A stretch of 64,000 nt of DNA from Phragmites australis (Eukaryota; Streptophyta; Magnoliopsida; Poales; Poaceae): assembly GCF_958298935.1 (NCBI RefSeq), contig NC_084932.1:22051501-22115500 (forward strand), given 5' to 3'. The position numbers and the translations under genes were made by a program. Positions 1 through 11,462 of the stretch are shown piece after piece. The notes under the pieces were generated by a model that was not told the DNA's origin, searched no databases, and saw nothing but the letters and a program-made list of their open reading frames with translations. Position 1 is the first letter of the stretch. Every line of letters starts with the position of its first letter.

Positions 1-639
1 ATTTATTGAACAAAGGCAATAAAACAATGAAAAAGAAAAAAATACATAGAAATTTGAAAATAACTTATATTTAAAGAATAGTTAAAAAAACTAAAACAAC
101 TTACATTTATCATCAGAGAAAGTACTATTCAATTCGGTTCACGTCTCGACAGTCGGTGTATGTACATGCAAGCATAGCCAAGCCAAGATGGTCCAGAGGC
201 ACACTTTACACGTTACAACTGACAACGACATACTTAAATTAATGGAAAAATTACAAAAACTCAGTTGCAAATCAGGAGGTTTTCAAATATCCGTATGTAT
301 CTCAATTCCTTCGCTTAAGTGCTGGACTTGCCCAACCAAGCTCGCCTACGAGTTTTGTCAGGGCTTGGTGCGGCTATTGATGAGATTCATCCATCTTCTT
401 TAAATCTAGCTGTCATCATTGTCCTTTATCATTTTTTTTTACTCAGGTGAGCTCTGTTAAATTTTTTATGCCTGTAGCATTTCTAGCACCTCCCTGTGCT
501 ATGCTGGATAAGCCAAGTGATGCTTGGAGGCTACATGATAGCCACGTTGATCGACATAAGGGGGAATTTAGAAACACATAAAACTTACAGGTGTTAGACC
601 GTAACAATATGAAATATACATTATTATATAAAAGATCAT
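1..639. other. AT-rich DNA, no gene seen
   Basis: I see no credible coding region here; the short open frames have no recognisable domains and no splice context. The last part may belong to the CACTA-like remnant that follows. Confidence 0.5.
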
Positions 640-1647
640 CACTGTCGATTCTTAAGTTTATTCTACTAATTGATATACTTGTCACTATTGATTCTAGCTA
701 CGAACAGGTGGTTATACTTAATTCGGGTTAAAAAATTAAAATGTAAATAAGTAGGCAATAATTTAACCAAGTTTTACCTTATTAGTCTCCATAATTACTG
801 ATTTATATGTACTAATCTATAATCTCCATAATTACTAGTTTATATGACACTAATCTATAATTAAGTCAATAAATCCATCACTGTATAAAAAACAAAAGAC
901 AAGCACAGCCACGCGCAACAAACACTAAACCCGCTTTTCTACCGGTTGGCCATGATGATGAAGAAGTAGCAGTCATCACTGTCACCATTGTTGTCGTCGC
1001 CGCCGTCGTGCTCATCGTCGTCACCGCCGTTGTCATTGTCACCAGCCTCATCCTCCTCTTCTTCATCATCCTCATTCGAGCTCGGCCTACGGCGTGGGTG
1101 TGAATGGTGTGGCCAAAGAAGGTGGCGGTGGTGGAGTCACCGGAGCAGAAGAAGCACGCGGATCCATTGCGACAACGCAGCGGTAGTGACAATTGTGAAT
1201 GGGGGAGGGAGATCGAAGAGATCGAGTGTGAGCAAGAGCAATCGAGTGAGTGAGAGCGATAGAAGGGACGTAAGAGAATCCGAGCAGACATAGACAATAA
1301 TTCAAACATGATATCACTGTCGGTTTGTAAATACAACTAGCAGTGATAGCCATTATCATTATTTATAAACCGACAACAATTAAAGGCACGTCTTTTTATG
1401 AACCGACAGTTATGTTTCATTACCGATTCTAACAAAAAACTGAAAGTAATAATTTGAATCACTGTTAGTTCGTAACAAAAACTGACAGTGATAAAAACTG
1501 ACAGTGATAATCATTATCACTATTGATTCTTACTGGCTCGTCTTTTTATATACACCTTAAGCTTATAAATCGATAGTAATTATCATTATCGGTTATTATT
1601 AAACCAACAGTGAAAGAATAGTAACGGTAATCTTTTCTATAGTAGTA
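640..1647. mobile_element. Degenerate CACTA-like element remnant
   Basis: Many copies of a short motif of the type CACTGTCGGTT / AACCGACAGTG occur in both orientations (about 645-700 and 1300-1620), as in the subterminal arrays of the better preserved CACTA elements in this window. A GC-rich, low-complexity stretch (about 950-1290) lies between the arrays, as in the element at 8303. The right edge reads TTTTCTATAGTAGTA, one base off a CACTA terminus. I could not find a matching left terminus or a target-site duplication, so the boundaries are approximate. Confidence 0.5.
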
Positions 1648-2102
1648 ATATGTGAACAACAACATGATATAAAGACATTCAAAATCAGATGAAAGTTCCA
1701 AAGTGATCACGACATAATTCTAATATTCTGAAATTTACACTAGCGAACTATGCTACTGATAATCAAACCGGAGGATTTCAAGACACATGGCAAAATAACA
1801 CAGGCCAACTGAGAAATATTTCAACTCATGGCAATCAACACTTCAGCATCACAAACTACCCAGAAACTGAAGAACACCAAAATGAAATGATTTTACGAAC
1901 GTGAAATTACGATCTTACATGTCCGACATAAAGAAGGCCCAGATTCAGATACTGCGCAAGTTTCAGAGAATGCTATACACATTACGCATTTTAAAGACTA
2001 ACAAAACAGAAGAGCACCACTAAGGTAGATATAGTTCAGAACATCGAGTTCACCCAAAAGGCGGGTCTAGAGGAACCCTTCAACCGCCACAGCTAATACA
2101 GT
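1648..2102 (-). other. Probable AFB2 3' UTR and downstream flank
   Basis: Non-coding DNA immediately downstream of the AFB2 stop codon. Part of it should be 3' UTR; no polyadenylation site could be fixed with confidence. Confidence 0.4.
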
Positions 2103-5100
2103 CTACAATATTGAGATGAATCCAGGCACATCACCTCTGGGTCCGGCCATCGTCCGGTAAATATAAAGCTTGTCCACCTTCTTCACATTGTTGGAGTCTT
2201 CATCCGCCTCATCAACACTCAGTGTTGCTTCGTTCATCACTTCGACGTTGAGGTTCGGCATGCTTGCTGCAAGGGACTTGCAGCCCCCAAGGGTGATGTT
2301 GCAGGAGGACATCCAGAGCGACCGCATCGCTTCGTACCTATCCATGCCAGCGAGAAGAGCGGCGTCGCCAAATGGACTGTCCCTGATCTCCAGCTTCTTG
2401 AGGTTCTTGCAGCCATTGAGCACGTACATCATGCCGTCGTCGGTGTCTCCTGCGAATGCTACAGAAAGCATCTCCAGCTTCTCGGCATACATGCCGATGT
2501 ACAGGAACACACTGTCCGTTAGGAGGCCGGACATAGAGAGACGTTTAAGGCCTTTGCAAGACTGGACTATTGCCCCAAAGCCTTCATCCAGTGGCTGGCC
2601 TGTCACAGCATCTGCTGACCTGGGCTCGAGAATGCATAGTCTGAAGGATGCGAATTGTGGGCAGTTCTTTGCTATAGTAATCAGCGCAGCATTAGTCATT
2701 CGTCTGCAGAAGTACAGCACAGAGTTTAACTTCCGACAGCCTGAAGATATGACAACCAGCCCTTCCTCTGTCACAGCAGTTCTTGCTTCAACGCCTGAGT
2801 TCACGGGGAAGACTCTCAACTCTTGGAGCTCCATACAAGAAGACGCCACTGCCTTCAATCCTTCATCACCAATGTGATCTAACACCTACAATCAAGGATT
2901 AAGCCTAAGCGACTTCAACTATAAAAAAGGCAACCAGCAAGTTCATCGCCCAATGAAGCAAGCATATCAACATCAAAGTTTAACTGTAATAATCCATTTC
3001 AGGACTATTCAGTGGTAACTAATGCAGTACGCCTGCAGTTATATTTGAAGAATTATTAAAAAAAAGCACACATTTAGCTTCTCTGAATGTAATGCCACAC
3101 GTACTATTATACTTGAGGTCATATATGCACTAGTCCTCAAGTCACATTGGCACTCTAATCCAACACATACTAGACGTGACGTGAATCAAATCCATACAGG
3201 TTCCGTGTTGACATATTGTTTAGGGGGCAACTTTTTCTTGTGCATGGTGATGCAAAACAAAGTATTATAAACCATTGTGGCCTTACTGAAAATGGGATTT
3301 CATACATGAACAGAACATCCCATTCCCAGGTACACGTCCCATCAGTTTCCAGTGTAATCAACCTTGAAATAGATGTACCCAGAAATTAAACTCTCAAAAA
3401 CTGCATTAGGTGATCCATAAATGTAAAAAAAACAAGATTCAAGGCAACAATAACCCTAACATCAGAAAAAAAAAATCACAGAAAAATAGAACGAAAACAA
3501 TTGAAATTCTATCATAAATCAATACAAAAGGAGAAAGATCTACAATGAAATATTGGTAGGACCAGATTGTAAAGTTATTACAGTTGCATAACAAATACAA
3601 CTATATTGTAATTATATGCATTAGATTCATATAGCAAACATAATTGTCTTCTTAATCGTAGCCATTAGAGTTATATAGCGAATTTAACTATATTTTCAAA
3701 TCAAGCCATACATTTGTGCAGGCTATGCTTCTAGTTTGATGCAACAAAGAGAGCATAAAATTTCCTAGCAACACTGCTAGTATCTTACCCATAAGAACCG
3801 GAGTTTTGTACACTTACGAATAACATTGATAAAATCAGCACTTTGAATTGATGGAGCATAGCTGAGATTCAAGCATGTTAGGTTCTTGCAAACTGAATAA
3901 ATTGCCGGAAGAAGCAAGCCCGGAGCGTCCCAAAACCCAGATAAACTCTTCAGTGAACTGCACTGTCCGAGAGCAGTGAATAGACTGACGAATGCACCGG
4001 CATTATTGCCTCGTAAAAAAGATCCCATACCTAAATCCTCCAGCTTAGGTGTGCGAGAAAGCATTCTAGCTAAAACATCAAATGGAACTGCACGATTCAA
4101 CCTCAAGCTTTTAAGATTCGGACTCCTTGCAACAAGGTTCTCCAATGCATGAGCATTCACCTCCCCAGCCAAGCAAGCAAAATTCAAGGATTCTAGTGAT
4201 GTAGAAGGCTTGGGAAAACAATTAATCCAATTATGGCCTCGATGTTTCACTAGACTCTCTTGTAAGTTCAGTTCCTTGAGGAACCTGAAAGCAAAGAGAT
4301 ATTAAATATGTAAGATGGAGTGAATTAACCAAAAGTAACATCTCTGTAGCAAAACGAAACAGATAGACGGCAGTGAAGACAAACTTAGCTTCACACAACA
4401 GAATGTGCCAGACCTGGAAGCCAATAATATGATATAACTACAATCAGTGCCTTGATCTATTTTTCCAGTGTTGAAGTGTCATTGTTCTAGGTGATTCCAC
4501 CTTGCTATTTCTAAAACATTCATTGTCCACCATATTTCATTTAAAATTGCTGTTAAAAGGATCTTCAAGTATTCCAGTTATGTAATTGCAACACCATCTC
4601 ACCAAACCTTCATTTGCAATCCACTTGTCTAAAAAAAGAGGTTTTGATGTTATTCCAGTTACGTAAATGCAGTACTATCTCACCAAACCTCAATTTGCAA
4701 ACCACTTGTCTCCCAAAAAAAAATGATATACATTTGAATATTAGCTAACGAGAAATGGAAACCATACAAGCACTCGAGCAGTAGACCTGTACTACGCAGA
4801 CTTAAAGAAACAACTATACACCACCTTTTGTCAAAGACTTTTGTTTAAGAGTCTGCACTCTGCAACGCATTTGTGATCTCAAAGATGATATTCAGTCGTA
4901 AATCAGAGAAATCCTAAACAAAATCTCATGAACTAAATCTTGATACAGATAGAGGCATAGATCTACAGAGAAACTGTCAAAAATTACTTAGAACAAGTTC
5001 AAATACTCAAGATGAGATACAACTGGAATTGCAGATAACTTTTGTTTAGTAGATTTGCATTGTGTTGACAATTCCCATTAGCAAATATTGATCTATGAAC

Positions 5101-6640
5101 ATGCAATAGATAAATTCTAAAAATCATGATCCAACCAAGTATACAGAGATGAAAAGGCATACTTGATCTGGTATAGAATGGCTTGCAAGCCATAAACTCA
5201 GGAGCAAGAAGGTTGTAAACAATAAGTTATATAACATTGCTGTTGATTAAAGTGGCCATGCTGTATGAAGTAAAACAATTATCGGTAGGTTCTTTGTCAA
5301 ATTGAATATGTGTAACATAAAAATCTCCAAACATTTAGATTTCACACCTGTAATTGGTGGCAATAGTTGCAAGCACAGCAGTGCTGAACCCCTCACAGCT
5401 GACAAGGACAAGTGACTTAAAATTGGCAAAAGAGCGAGCAAATCATGTGCTATAGCCCACTGAAACTAGGATGGAAAGATACCTGAAGACTAGTCAGATA
5501 GTGTGTGCGTTTGTATGTGTGTGGAACAAATTTTAAACTACGAAACTGTACTTTATGATTTCGATAATGAATGAATAAAGTTACGTGTTTCAATTACATT
5601 TGTCTCCTGTTCTCTTGTATGCGTTCGTATACTGGCACACCCGGGATTAAATATATTCAGTGTTACATACAGCAATTCGAACACAGCATGGCAAGTTGCG
5701 AATCCGTGAAACACAATATACCACCTTTTGTCAAAGACTTTTGTTTAAGAGTCTGCACTCTACATTGCATTCGTGATCTCAACGATGATATTCAGTCATA
5801 AATCAGAGAAATCCTAAACAAAATCTTGATACAGATAGAGGCATAGAGCTACAGATACTACCAAAAACTACTCAGAACAAGTTCAAATACTCAAGATGAG
5901 ATAAAACTGGAATTGCAGATAACTTCTGTTTAGTAGATTTGCATTGTGTTGACAATTCCCATTAGCAACTATTGATCTATAGATATGCAATAGATAAATT
6001 CTAATAATCATGATACAACCAAGTATGCAGAGATGAAAAAGCATAATTGATCTGGTATAAAATGGCTTGCAAACCATAAACTCAGGAGCAAGAAGATTGT
6101 AAGAAGTAAATTGAATAACATTGCTCTTGATTAAAATGGTCATGCTGGATGAAGTTAAACAATCATCGGTAGGTTTTAGATTTCACACCTGCAATTGGTG
6201 GCAATAGTCGCAAGCCCAGCAGTGCTGAACCCCTCACAGCTGACAAGGACAAGTGACTTAAAATTGGCAAAAGAGCGAGCAACCAGCTTGAGGCACTCAT
6301 CAGTGACAACCATCCGTTTAAGCCGGAGCTCCTCAAGGCCAGGGCATGCACGAGCACATGAATCCACCCATGGCTCCGCTGTGGCACCCCAACCCGCCGG
6401 AACAAGATTGAAGTCAGCAAAGTGCGGTCTCCCCTTCAGGCTTAGGGAACGCATGCTGGGAAAACGCACATGAATACGCTCTGGGCACACTGCATAGCAG
6501 TTGCTTACAAGTACCGAGCGGCGGCCGAGGCGCTCAATGTGGTACCATGCCCGGCACACCAGCGACAAGGCATTACGGTCCTCGTGAGAGGTTACATAGC
6601 CAAGGATTTGCTCTACTACTTCCTCTGGGAAGTACGCCAT
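2103..6640 (-). CDS. AFB2: TIR1/AFB auxin receptor F-box protein, AFB2-like
   Basis: Nuclear auxin co-receptor: the F-box subunit of an SCF ubiquitin ligase that binds auxin and Aux/IAA repressors and marks them for degradation. Coding exons are 6189-6640, 3789-4284 and 2103-2885. They join in frame with GT/AG borders (AG|GTGTGA and TGG|GTAAGA donors; TTTCAG and TTGTAG acceptors) to give 576 aa, the usual family length. The N-terminal F-box begins [13 protein letters not shown], and leucine-rich repeats fill the rest. Residues lining the auxin pocket in Arabidopsis TIR1 are recognisable: the KGRPHFADF segment in exon 1, the FRLC arginine near residue 398 and the LSMSGLL serine. The C-terminal [13 protein letters not shown] resembles grass AFB2 more than TIR1. 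Two coding introns match the grass TIR1/AFB pattern. The ATG lies 11 bases inside the exon that follows the 5' UTR intron. Intron 1 carries a tandem duplication that includes part of exon 1. Confidence 0.93.
2312..2333 (-). promoter_or_regulatory. Weakened miR393 target-like site in AFB2 exon 3
   Basis: TIR1/AFB mRNAs are classically cleaved by miR393 at the codons for T/A-MRSLWM. The matching segment here codes EAMRSLWM. Against a perfect miR393 complement recalled from memory there are wobble pairs (including one opposite miRNA position 11) and mismatches opposite positions 5 and 8, so pairing looks reduced. Confidence 0.45.
4571..4711. repeat. Two-copy 60-bp direct repeat in AFB2 intron 1
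   Basis: The 60-bp stretches at 4571-4630 and 4652-4711 are close copies, both running from ATTCCAGTTA to CCACTTGTCT. They are intronic, and I see no function. Confidence 0.7.
4817..5441. repeat. Tandem duplication in AFB2 intron 1, copy 1
   Basis: This segment is a diverged direct copy of 5717-6282. Both copies run from ACCACCTTTTGTCAAAGACT through intronic sequence into the last part of coding exon 1. Copy 1 carries small insertions, for example about 35 bp just before the exon fragment. Confidence 0.85.
5348..5441 (-). pseudogene. Duplicated 3' end of AFB2 exon 1 (exon fragment inside intron 1)
   Basis: About 94 bp match the last 94 bp of exon 1 (6189-6282), including the donor-like AG|GTGTGA at its end. 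The fragment has no visible acceptor of its own and stops abruptly at the duplication edge, so it is probably not an exon. It could act as a decoy or cryptic donor. Differences from the true exon are few. Confidence 0.8.
5717..6282. repeat. Tandem duplication in AFB2 intron 1, copy 2
   Basis: Partner of 4817-5441. It includes the real end of coding exon 1 and the proximal part of intron 1, so it is probably the ancestral copy. Confidence 0.85.
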
Positions 6641-6651
6641 GTTGCCGTCCC

Positions 6652-7386
6652 CTAAAATCCTAATAAACCAGCACAGTGTCCATTTGCTACCTGCTCACAC
6701 ACATGCAAAAGATAGAAATTGCTATGTTAGTGCTAGGTTGCAATTAATGATTATTTACAGGAATCAAACACGAATTCGGTACTATACAGGTTAATTTGCA
6801 CCAAAGTAGCACTTGGTTTTAATTAACAAGAATTAACACACGTAGGAGAGTAGATTACGGATTGAGTAGCAGAATAAATTGGCAACAGCTCATAAGAACT
6901 CTGCAATTTCAACGAACAGAAATCGCAGAAACTGAACATAAGCACCAAACTAGACATGAAACCCCTGGGAAATCGGAATTTCTTTGCCTTTTCATCATCA
7001 ATCGCACTTTTGAGACGATCTCCTCAAAATCAGAAGATCGATATATATCCATCTCTATGACTCAAAAACCAAGCCGTAATGACACGTGAAGAGGAACGAT
7101 CCCAAAAGAACCACACATCAAACCACAACAGGAAAAAGAACAGAAATTTCAGCTCCGGGAGCGAAATCAACAGGTCCAACTGCGCAAAGATCGCAGCTTT
7201 CACCTCTGATCGCACCGAGAAATATCCCCCCGCTCAAAAAAGAAAAGAAAAGAAAAGGAACGGAAAACCCCAAAAATAAAAATATCGGCGGAAACAGGAA
7301 ACGCGACGCACCGGGATCGATCAATCGGATCGGAGAAGGCGATGGGGAGATGGAATCTGCAAGGGGAAGGGGCGTGAATTTCTTAC
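6652..7386 (-). other. AFB2 5' UTR intron
   Basis: On the minus strand a strong donor TTAG|GTAAGA (exon end 7387) and an acceptor ATTTTAG|GGGACG (exon start 6651) flank 735 bases that end 11 bp before the ATG. The upstream non-coding exon would cover about 7387-7500, pyrimidine-rich on the mRNA-antisense strand. Much of this intron (about 7015-7386) is duplicated at 48440-48812, where the GTAAG is kept but the base before it is T instead of G. Confidence 0.75.
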
Positions 7387-8302
7387 CTAAGGGTGGTTCC
7401 TGAAGGCCAGCTCCTCCCTCTCCCCGCCCTCCGCCAGTCCACTCCTCCTCGTACAGTAGTCGATACCCCCGGGTATGTCTCTCTAGGATCAAATCCTCTC
7501 TGCAATACTACATAGGGCTACCCTGCGTGTAGTAAAATGTATTAGGAGGGGCTGTGAACCGTTGGATTCGAGTTTGATGGATTAAATCGGCTGCTACAGA
7601 AATAGATGATACAGTACAGAATCTGTTCCACGGTAAAACCGAATACTGTTGATATAATACTGTATCACTGTTTAGTGGCTCTGTACAGAGGATCTAAGTC
7701 GTATCTTGAGAAAGCATCTGTTGTAATTTTATCGTAGAAACGTCTCCGACCTCATGCAAATCTCCAACTTACAGCAGCGACAGATACGAAAATTTCAGTT
7801 CCTTGATAAAGTGTTATATCTACGGTACTACATATACAAGTAATTCTACCGAGGAAACGCTATTTGGAGGGTGATAGTCTGTTTCTTTTTTTTCCTATTT
7901 TATTGCCTAGTTTTCTCAACATGAATTGAATTGTTTGGTGTGGAATTCTTGCATTCCAAACAAGTTGCAAGACTTTCTAGCTTCTAGCATCATATCGCGT
8001 GTTGCCTTGGTCCTCAAATGAGTGCTGGCAGGTCACATTTTTCATGCAATCATTTTGTCACTGGTATGAATTAGTTTGCGAGAATTTAGTTATGTGGAAT
8101 TTAGTTCAGATATGCCTATTCACTTCACTCTGCGAGATGTGTTTTGTTGTAGAATTTAGGTTGGACTAGCAAAATAGCCATGCTAATAGAAACACAACGA
8201 GAGGAAGAAGACCGATGAATACACATGTGAAGTTTACATAAGAGCAATACGCATGTATTTCTTTGCCAAAATTGAGAGCAGAAACTACTTTAGGTGTGAT
8301 AT
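7387..8302 (-). promoter_or_regulatory. AFB2 5' UTR exon and upstream region (duplication unit 1)
   Basis: Presumed 5' UTR exon and promoter-proximal DNA of AFB2. No convincing TATA box is visible. The segment is repeated in a diverged second copy at 51764-52223 plus 53300-53735, for example the stretches around GAGGAAACGCTATTTGGAGG and AACAAGTTGCAAGACTTTCT. It ends where a CACTA element is inserted. Confidence 0.6.
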
Positions 8303-10397
8303 CACTACTGCAGAACAGGTAATAAGTAGCATCTCATCAGTGTCGGTCCAAACGTAATCGGTACTATTGAAGTATCAGTGTCAGTTCCAATAAAAAACCG
8401 ACACTGATAGTGCCTATCAATGTCGGTTCTTTGCGCCTCAATTATTGCTCACGTACGGGAGTTTAAGAACCGGTAGGAACTAGAACTGGTATCGATGCCT
8501 CTCTTATACGTATATCCAGTACTTAGCCGCTCTCCTCGTTTACTCCATTCAACCTGACGCCGCTCCTCCTCCTTGACCACCACCTCCTCCCCGTCCATAG
8601 CCTCCTCGTCGTGCGTCGGCTCGTCGCCTCCTCGTCCTCGTCCTCGTCCTCGTCATGCGTCAACCAACCGCCTCCTCCTCCTCGTCGTGCGCCGACCGCT
8701 GCCTCCTCGTCCTCGTCGTGCGTCAACCGTCGCCGCCTCCTTATCCTCGTCGCGCACTGGCCCACTGCCGCCTCCTCGACGTCCTTGTGGCGAGCAGCAA
8801 CGGCAGTGGAAGTGGATGTAGTAGATCTAGGCAGCGTGGAGGTGGCTGTTCCATCCTATCCGGCCGCCCGGGTCCGGATGACCAACCTTGTACTCCTGGC
8901 CTCCAGATCCTCAACGGTGTGTCCTCTACCTACCCGGAAGGGCCACGAAACATCTAGGTTAGTTCTCAAATTCAAGTTAGAAAATTGTAGTTAGTAAATT
9001 GTAGTTAACAAATTGTATTTAGCAATTTTAGTTAGCCAATTTAGGTCCTGAAATTAGATATGTATTTTAGTTTAAAATATGTTGGCTTATTATTAGATGT
9101 GTATGTCATTATATTATATTTGTATCGCTATATCGGTATTTTTGATGTTACCATCACTTCTAAGTGAGTAACTAGTTTGGTACTTCCTTGTTCTACAATT
9201 GATGACTTGACATAATAGCAAGATTATCCACATGTGCCGATTGATATGGTATTGGCGCTTTTTTCTCTGGGTATGTAGACGTACCTATGACTTATTCTAG
9301 GTACATCTGCATGCTCAGAGATGAAAATCCTTTTGCTATAAATTATAAGAATGTTAGTTAATATTGCATTTTGCAGTTAATAAATTCAGAAACTAACATG
9401 CTGATTGATATAGATGCTTCCTCATCTACAATGGCTATATGACATTATTGCGGACCTTGGTGGCACACCACCTATAGTGACGACCACATTGGTTGATAAC
9501 AATAAAATGAAGATCGCTATCTCTTTTAGCATTGATTTTCCTAAAGAAGTATATATCACTTTAACAGCATCAAGCTCCGAAATAGACTAAAGATTTATGG
9601 CTGAAAGATCTGCTATCCATGCGCTTTTACAATCGGTTAACCTGCAACTTGGATACATGTTTCCAAACTACAGCTATTTCAAATTAAAAGCGCTTGAACA
9701 GAATGAGGATGTGCTTGTAATGAATCCTAGGCTCTCGCGGTTATATGCAGCTAAAACGGTTGGTGACAAGAACCTGTAGTTTGTAGCTAGGATTATTTCA
9801 ATAATATTAAATTTTTCCTCTAGATTGTTGCTCTTTGTCTGTAGGATTTTTACTGGAACACTCGGATCCAGATGAATCGTAGCTTGACTTCAATCTTACG
9901 TCTTTTTGCCCAGCCGTGGGGTACACATTACTTCATCCTCAATACAAGAAGGTCCGGAAAGGAAAGTACCAGTCACACCTTAAGTTTCAGTGTGATAGTA
10001 ACAATTTCGTTATTTACAGAAGTCCAATGGAAATTCATTTGAAGGAACAGCTAGTGCACTCATTTATGTACTAACTCATTTTGATGTAATATTTGGAGTT
10101 GAAATTTTAGATATCAACTATGCATGTAATGATATTTGATGTAATTTTAGAGATGTCTGTAGTTTGAATTAATGTATTAAGTGTTTATTGTGACTTAAAC
10201 ATTAGAAGAATAGATATATGTGCATGTGATACATTTTGGATGGTGCCATTTTTTTTGCTACCGAATATCTATTAGTGTCGGTCATGGCTGGAACCAGCAC
10301 TGATAGTGGTTTTCAGCACCGAGTAATTGGTGTCGGTTCAAAACCCGTCACTGATGGTGATTTTGAATCGACACTGATGAGGTATTTTGCAATAGTG
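8303..10397. mobile_element. Non-autonomous CACTA element, TSD TAT
   Basis: Termini are CACTACTGCAGAA at the left and TTTTGCAATAGTG at the right, flanked by TAT on both sides (8300-8302 and 10398-10400). Subterminal arrays of TCAGTGTCGGTT-type motifs lie at about 8335-8430 and 10270-10380. The interior has a GC-rich, serine/proline-like low-complexity stretch (8520-8850) and AT-rich DNA, with no transposase. The second copy of this region (near 53735) lacks the element and reads straight across GATATCACAGTACAAATGG, a natural empty site that confirms the ends. Confidence 0.9.
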
Positions 10398-10577
10398 TAT
10401 CATAGTACAAATGGAATCAAAAAGAAATTCATAGAACAATGAAACAAGCATTTAGAAGAATAAATAATGATGCAGATCTACAATTAGAGATTGATTATTT
10501 AATTGTACAAACGCACTGTGAATTGTGATATGTAAGGCTTTACTTATCAAATTAAAGCTATGAAACAAAAAAAGAAA

Positions 10578-11462
10578 GAGAAAATTTCACTTTGCACCAT
10601 GTATTAGTATACATGGTGTACTTTTAACCACCTTTAATAACAACTTCCATTTTGAACCATATATTTCATGCTAATCTTTTAGTTTGCACCGGGTTTAAGG
10701 AACCGATCTTCGATCATGCTTATGTGACGAGCAGTTCTATCTGCCTCAGCTCTAAATATTCATTTGGGAGGATGGAATGCTATTTCCAGACCAAGTTTTC
10801 TTCCTCTCGGTTCATTCTTCATTGTTTGCTTCCCCTTTAACCTCAAGTTGCTACAGCCACTTCTCCATATCGCGTAAGATGGTACTAAGTTTATGTCGTT
10901 GCCAACCATCTAAAAAGCCAACATCTCACATGTAATATGGCCCTCTAATTACTTGTTCGCTAGCATTATGGAGATAGCTGTTGGCCTAACATCATGGTAG
11001 ACATGGCCAGGTGGTGCGGCGGTGACTTGAAGAGAGGCAGTGATAAGATAGACATGGGTGGAGAGGAGTGGCCATGTAGGCAGCAACTTGAGGTGACGGT
11101 GTCACCGAGGAATATAAGCAGATGACGATATCTAGGCAGCAACTTGAGGTGGCACTAGACTTTGGAGGTCCGATATGGAGAAATAACTCTAACAATTTAA
11201 GCCAAATGGGAACCAGACAATGAAGAATGAACCAAGAAAAAAAGCTTGGGTTGAAAATAATAGTCCACCCTCACAATTGAATTCGTGGAGCTGAGGTGGA
11301 TGTGATTGTTTGCCACGTGAGCACGGTCAAGGGCATAATCCTTAGACACGGTGCAAACTGAAAGTTTAATGTAAAATATATGGTTTAAAGTGACACATAT
11401 TATTAAATGTTGTTCAAATAGCATCAAGTGCACTAATATATAGTTGAAAGTGAAATTTGCTC
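10578..11462. mobile_element. Fold-back / MITE-like element with long inverted arms
   Basis: The left arm (10578 to about 10850) and the right arm (about 11200-11462, reversed) are diverged inverted copies. They start GAGAAAATTTCACTTT and GAGCAAATTTCACTTT and share further blocks such as TTGGTTCATTCTTCATTGT. The 350-bp centre is unrelated and has no gene. The flanks are A-rich, so a target-site duplication cannot be called securely. The long arms suggest a Mutator-like or fold-back origin, but this is not proven. Confidence 0.7.

Noticed and set aside
878..1336. 152-codon minus-strand frame
   Set aside because: Low-complexity Thr/Met/Ala run within a CACTA-like remnant; no splice or homology support.
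8523..8994. Overlapping open frames of 80-127 codons on both strands, rich in Ser, Arg and Pro
   Set aside because: The frames come from CTCCTCGTCCTCGTCG-type low complexity inside a non-autonomous CACTA element, stay open on both strands and have no domain.
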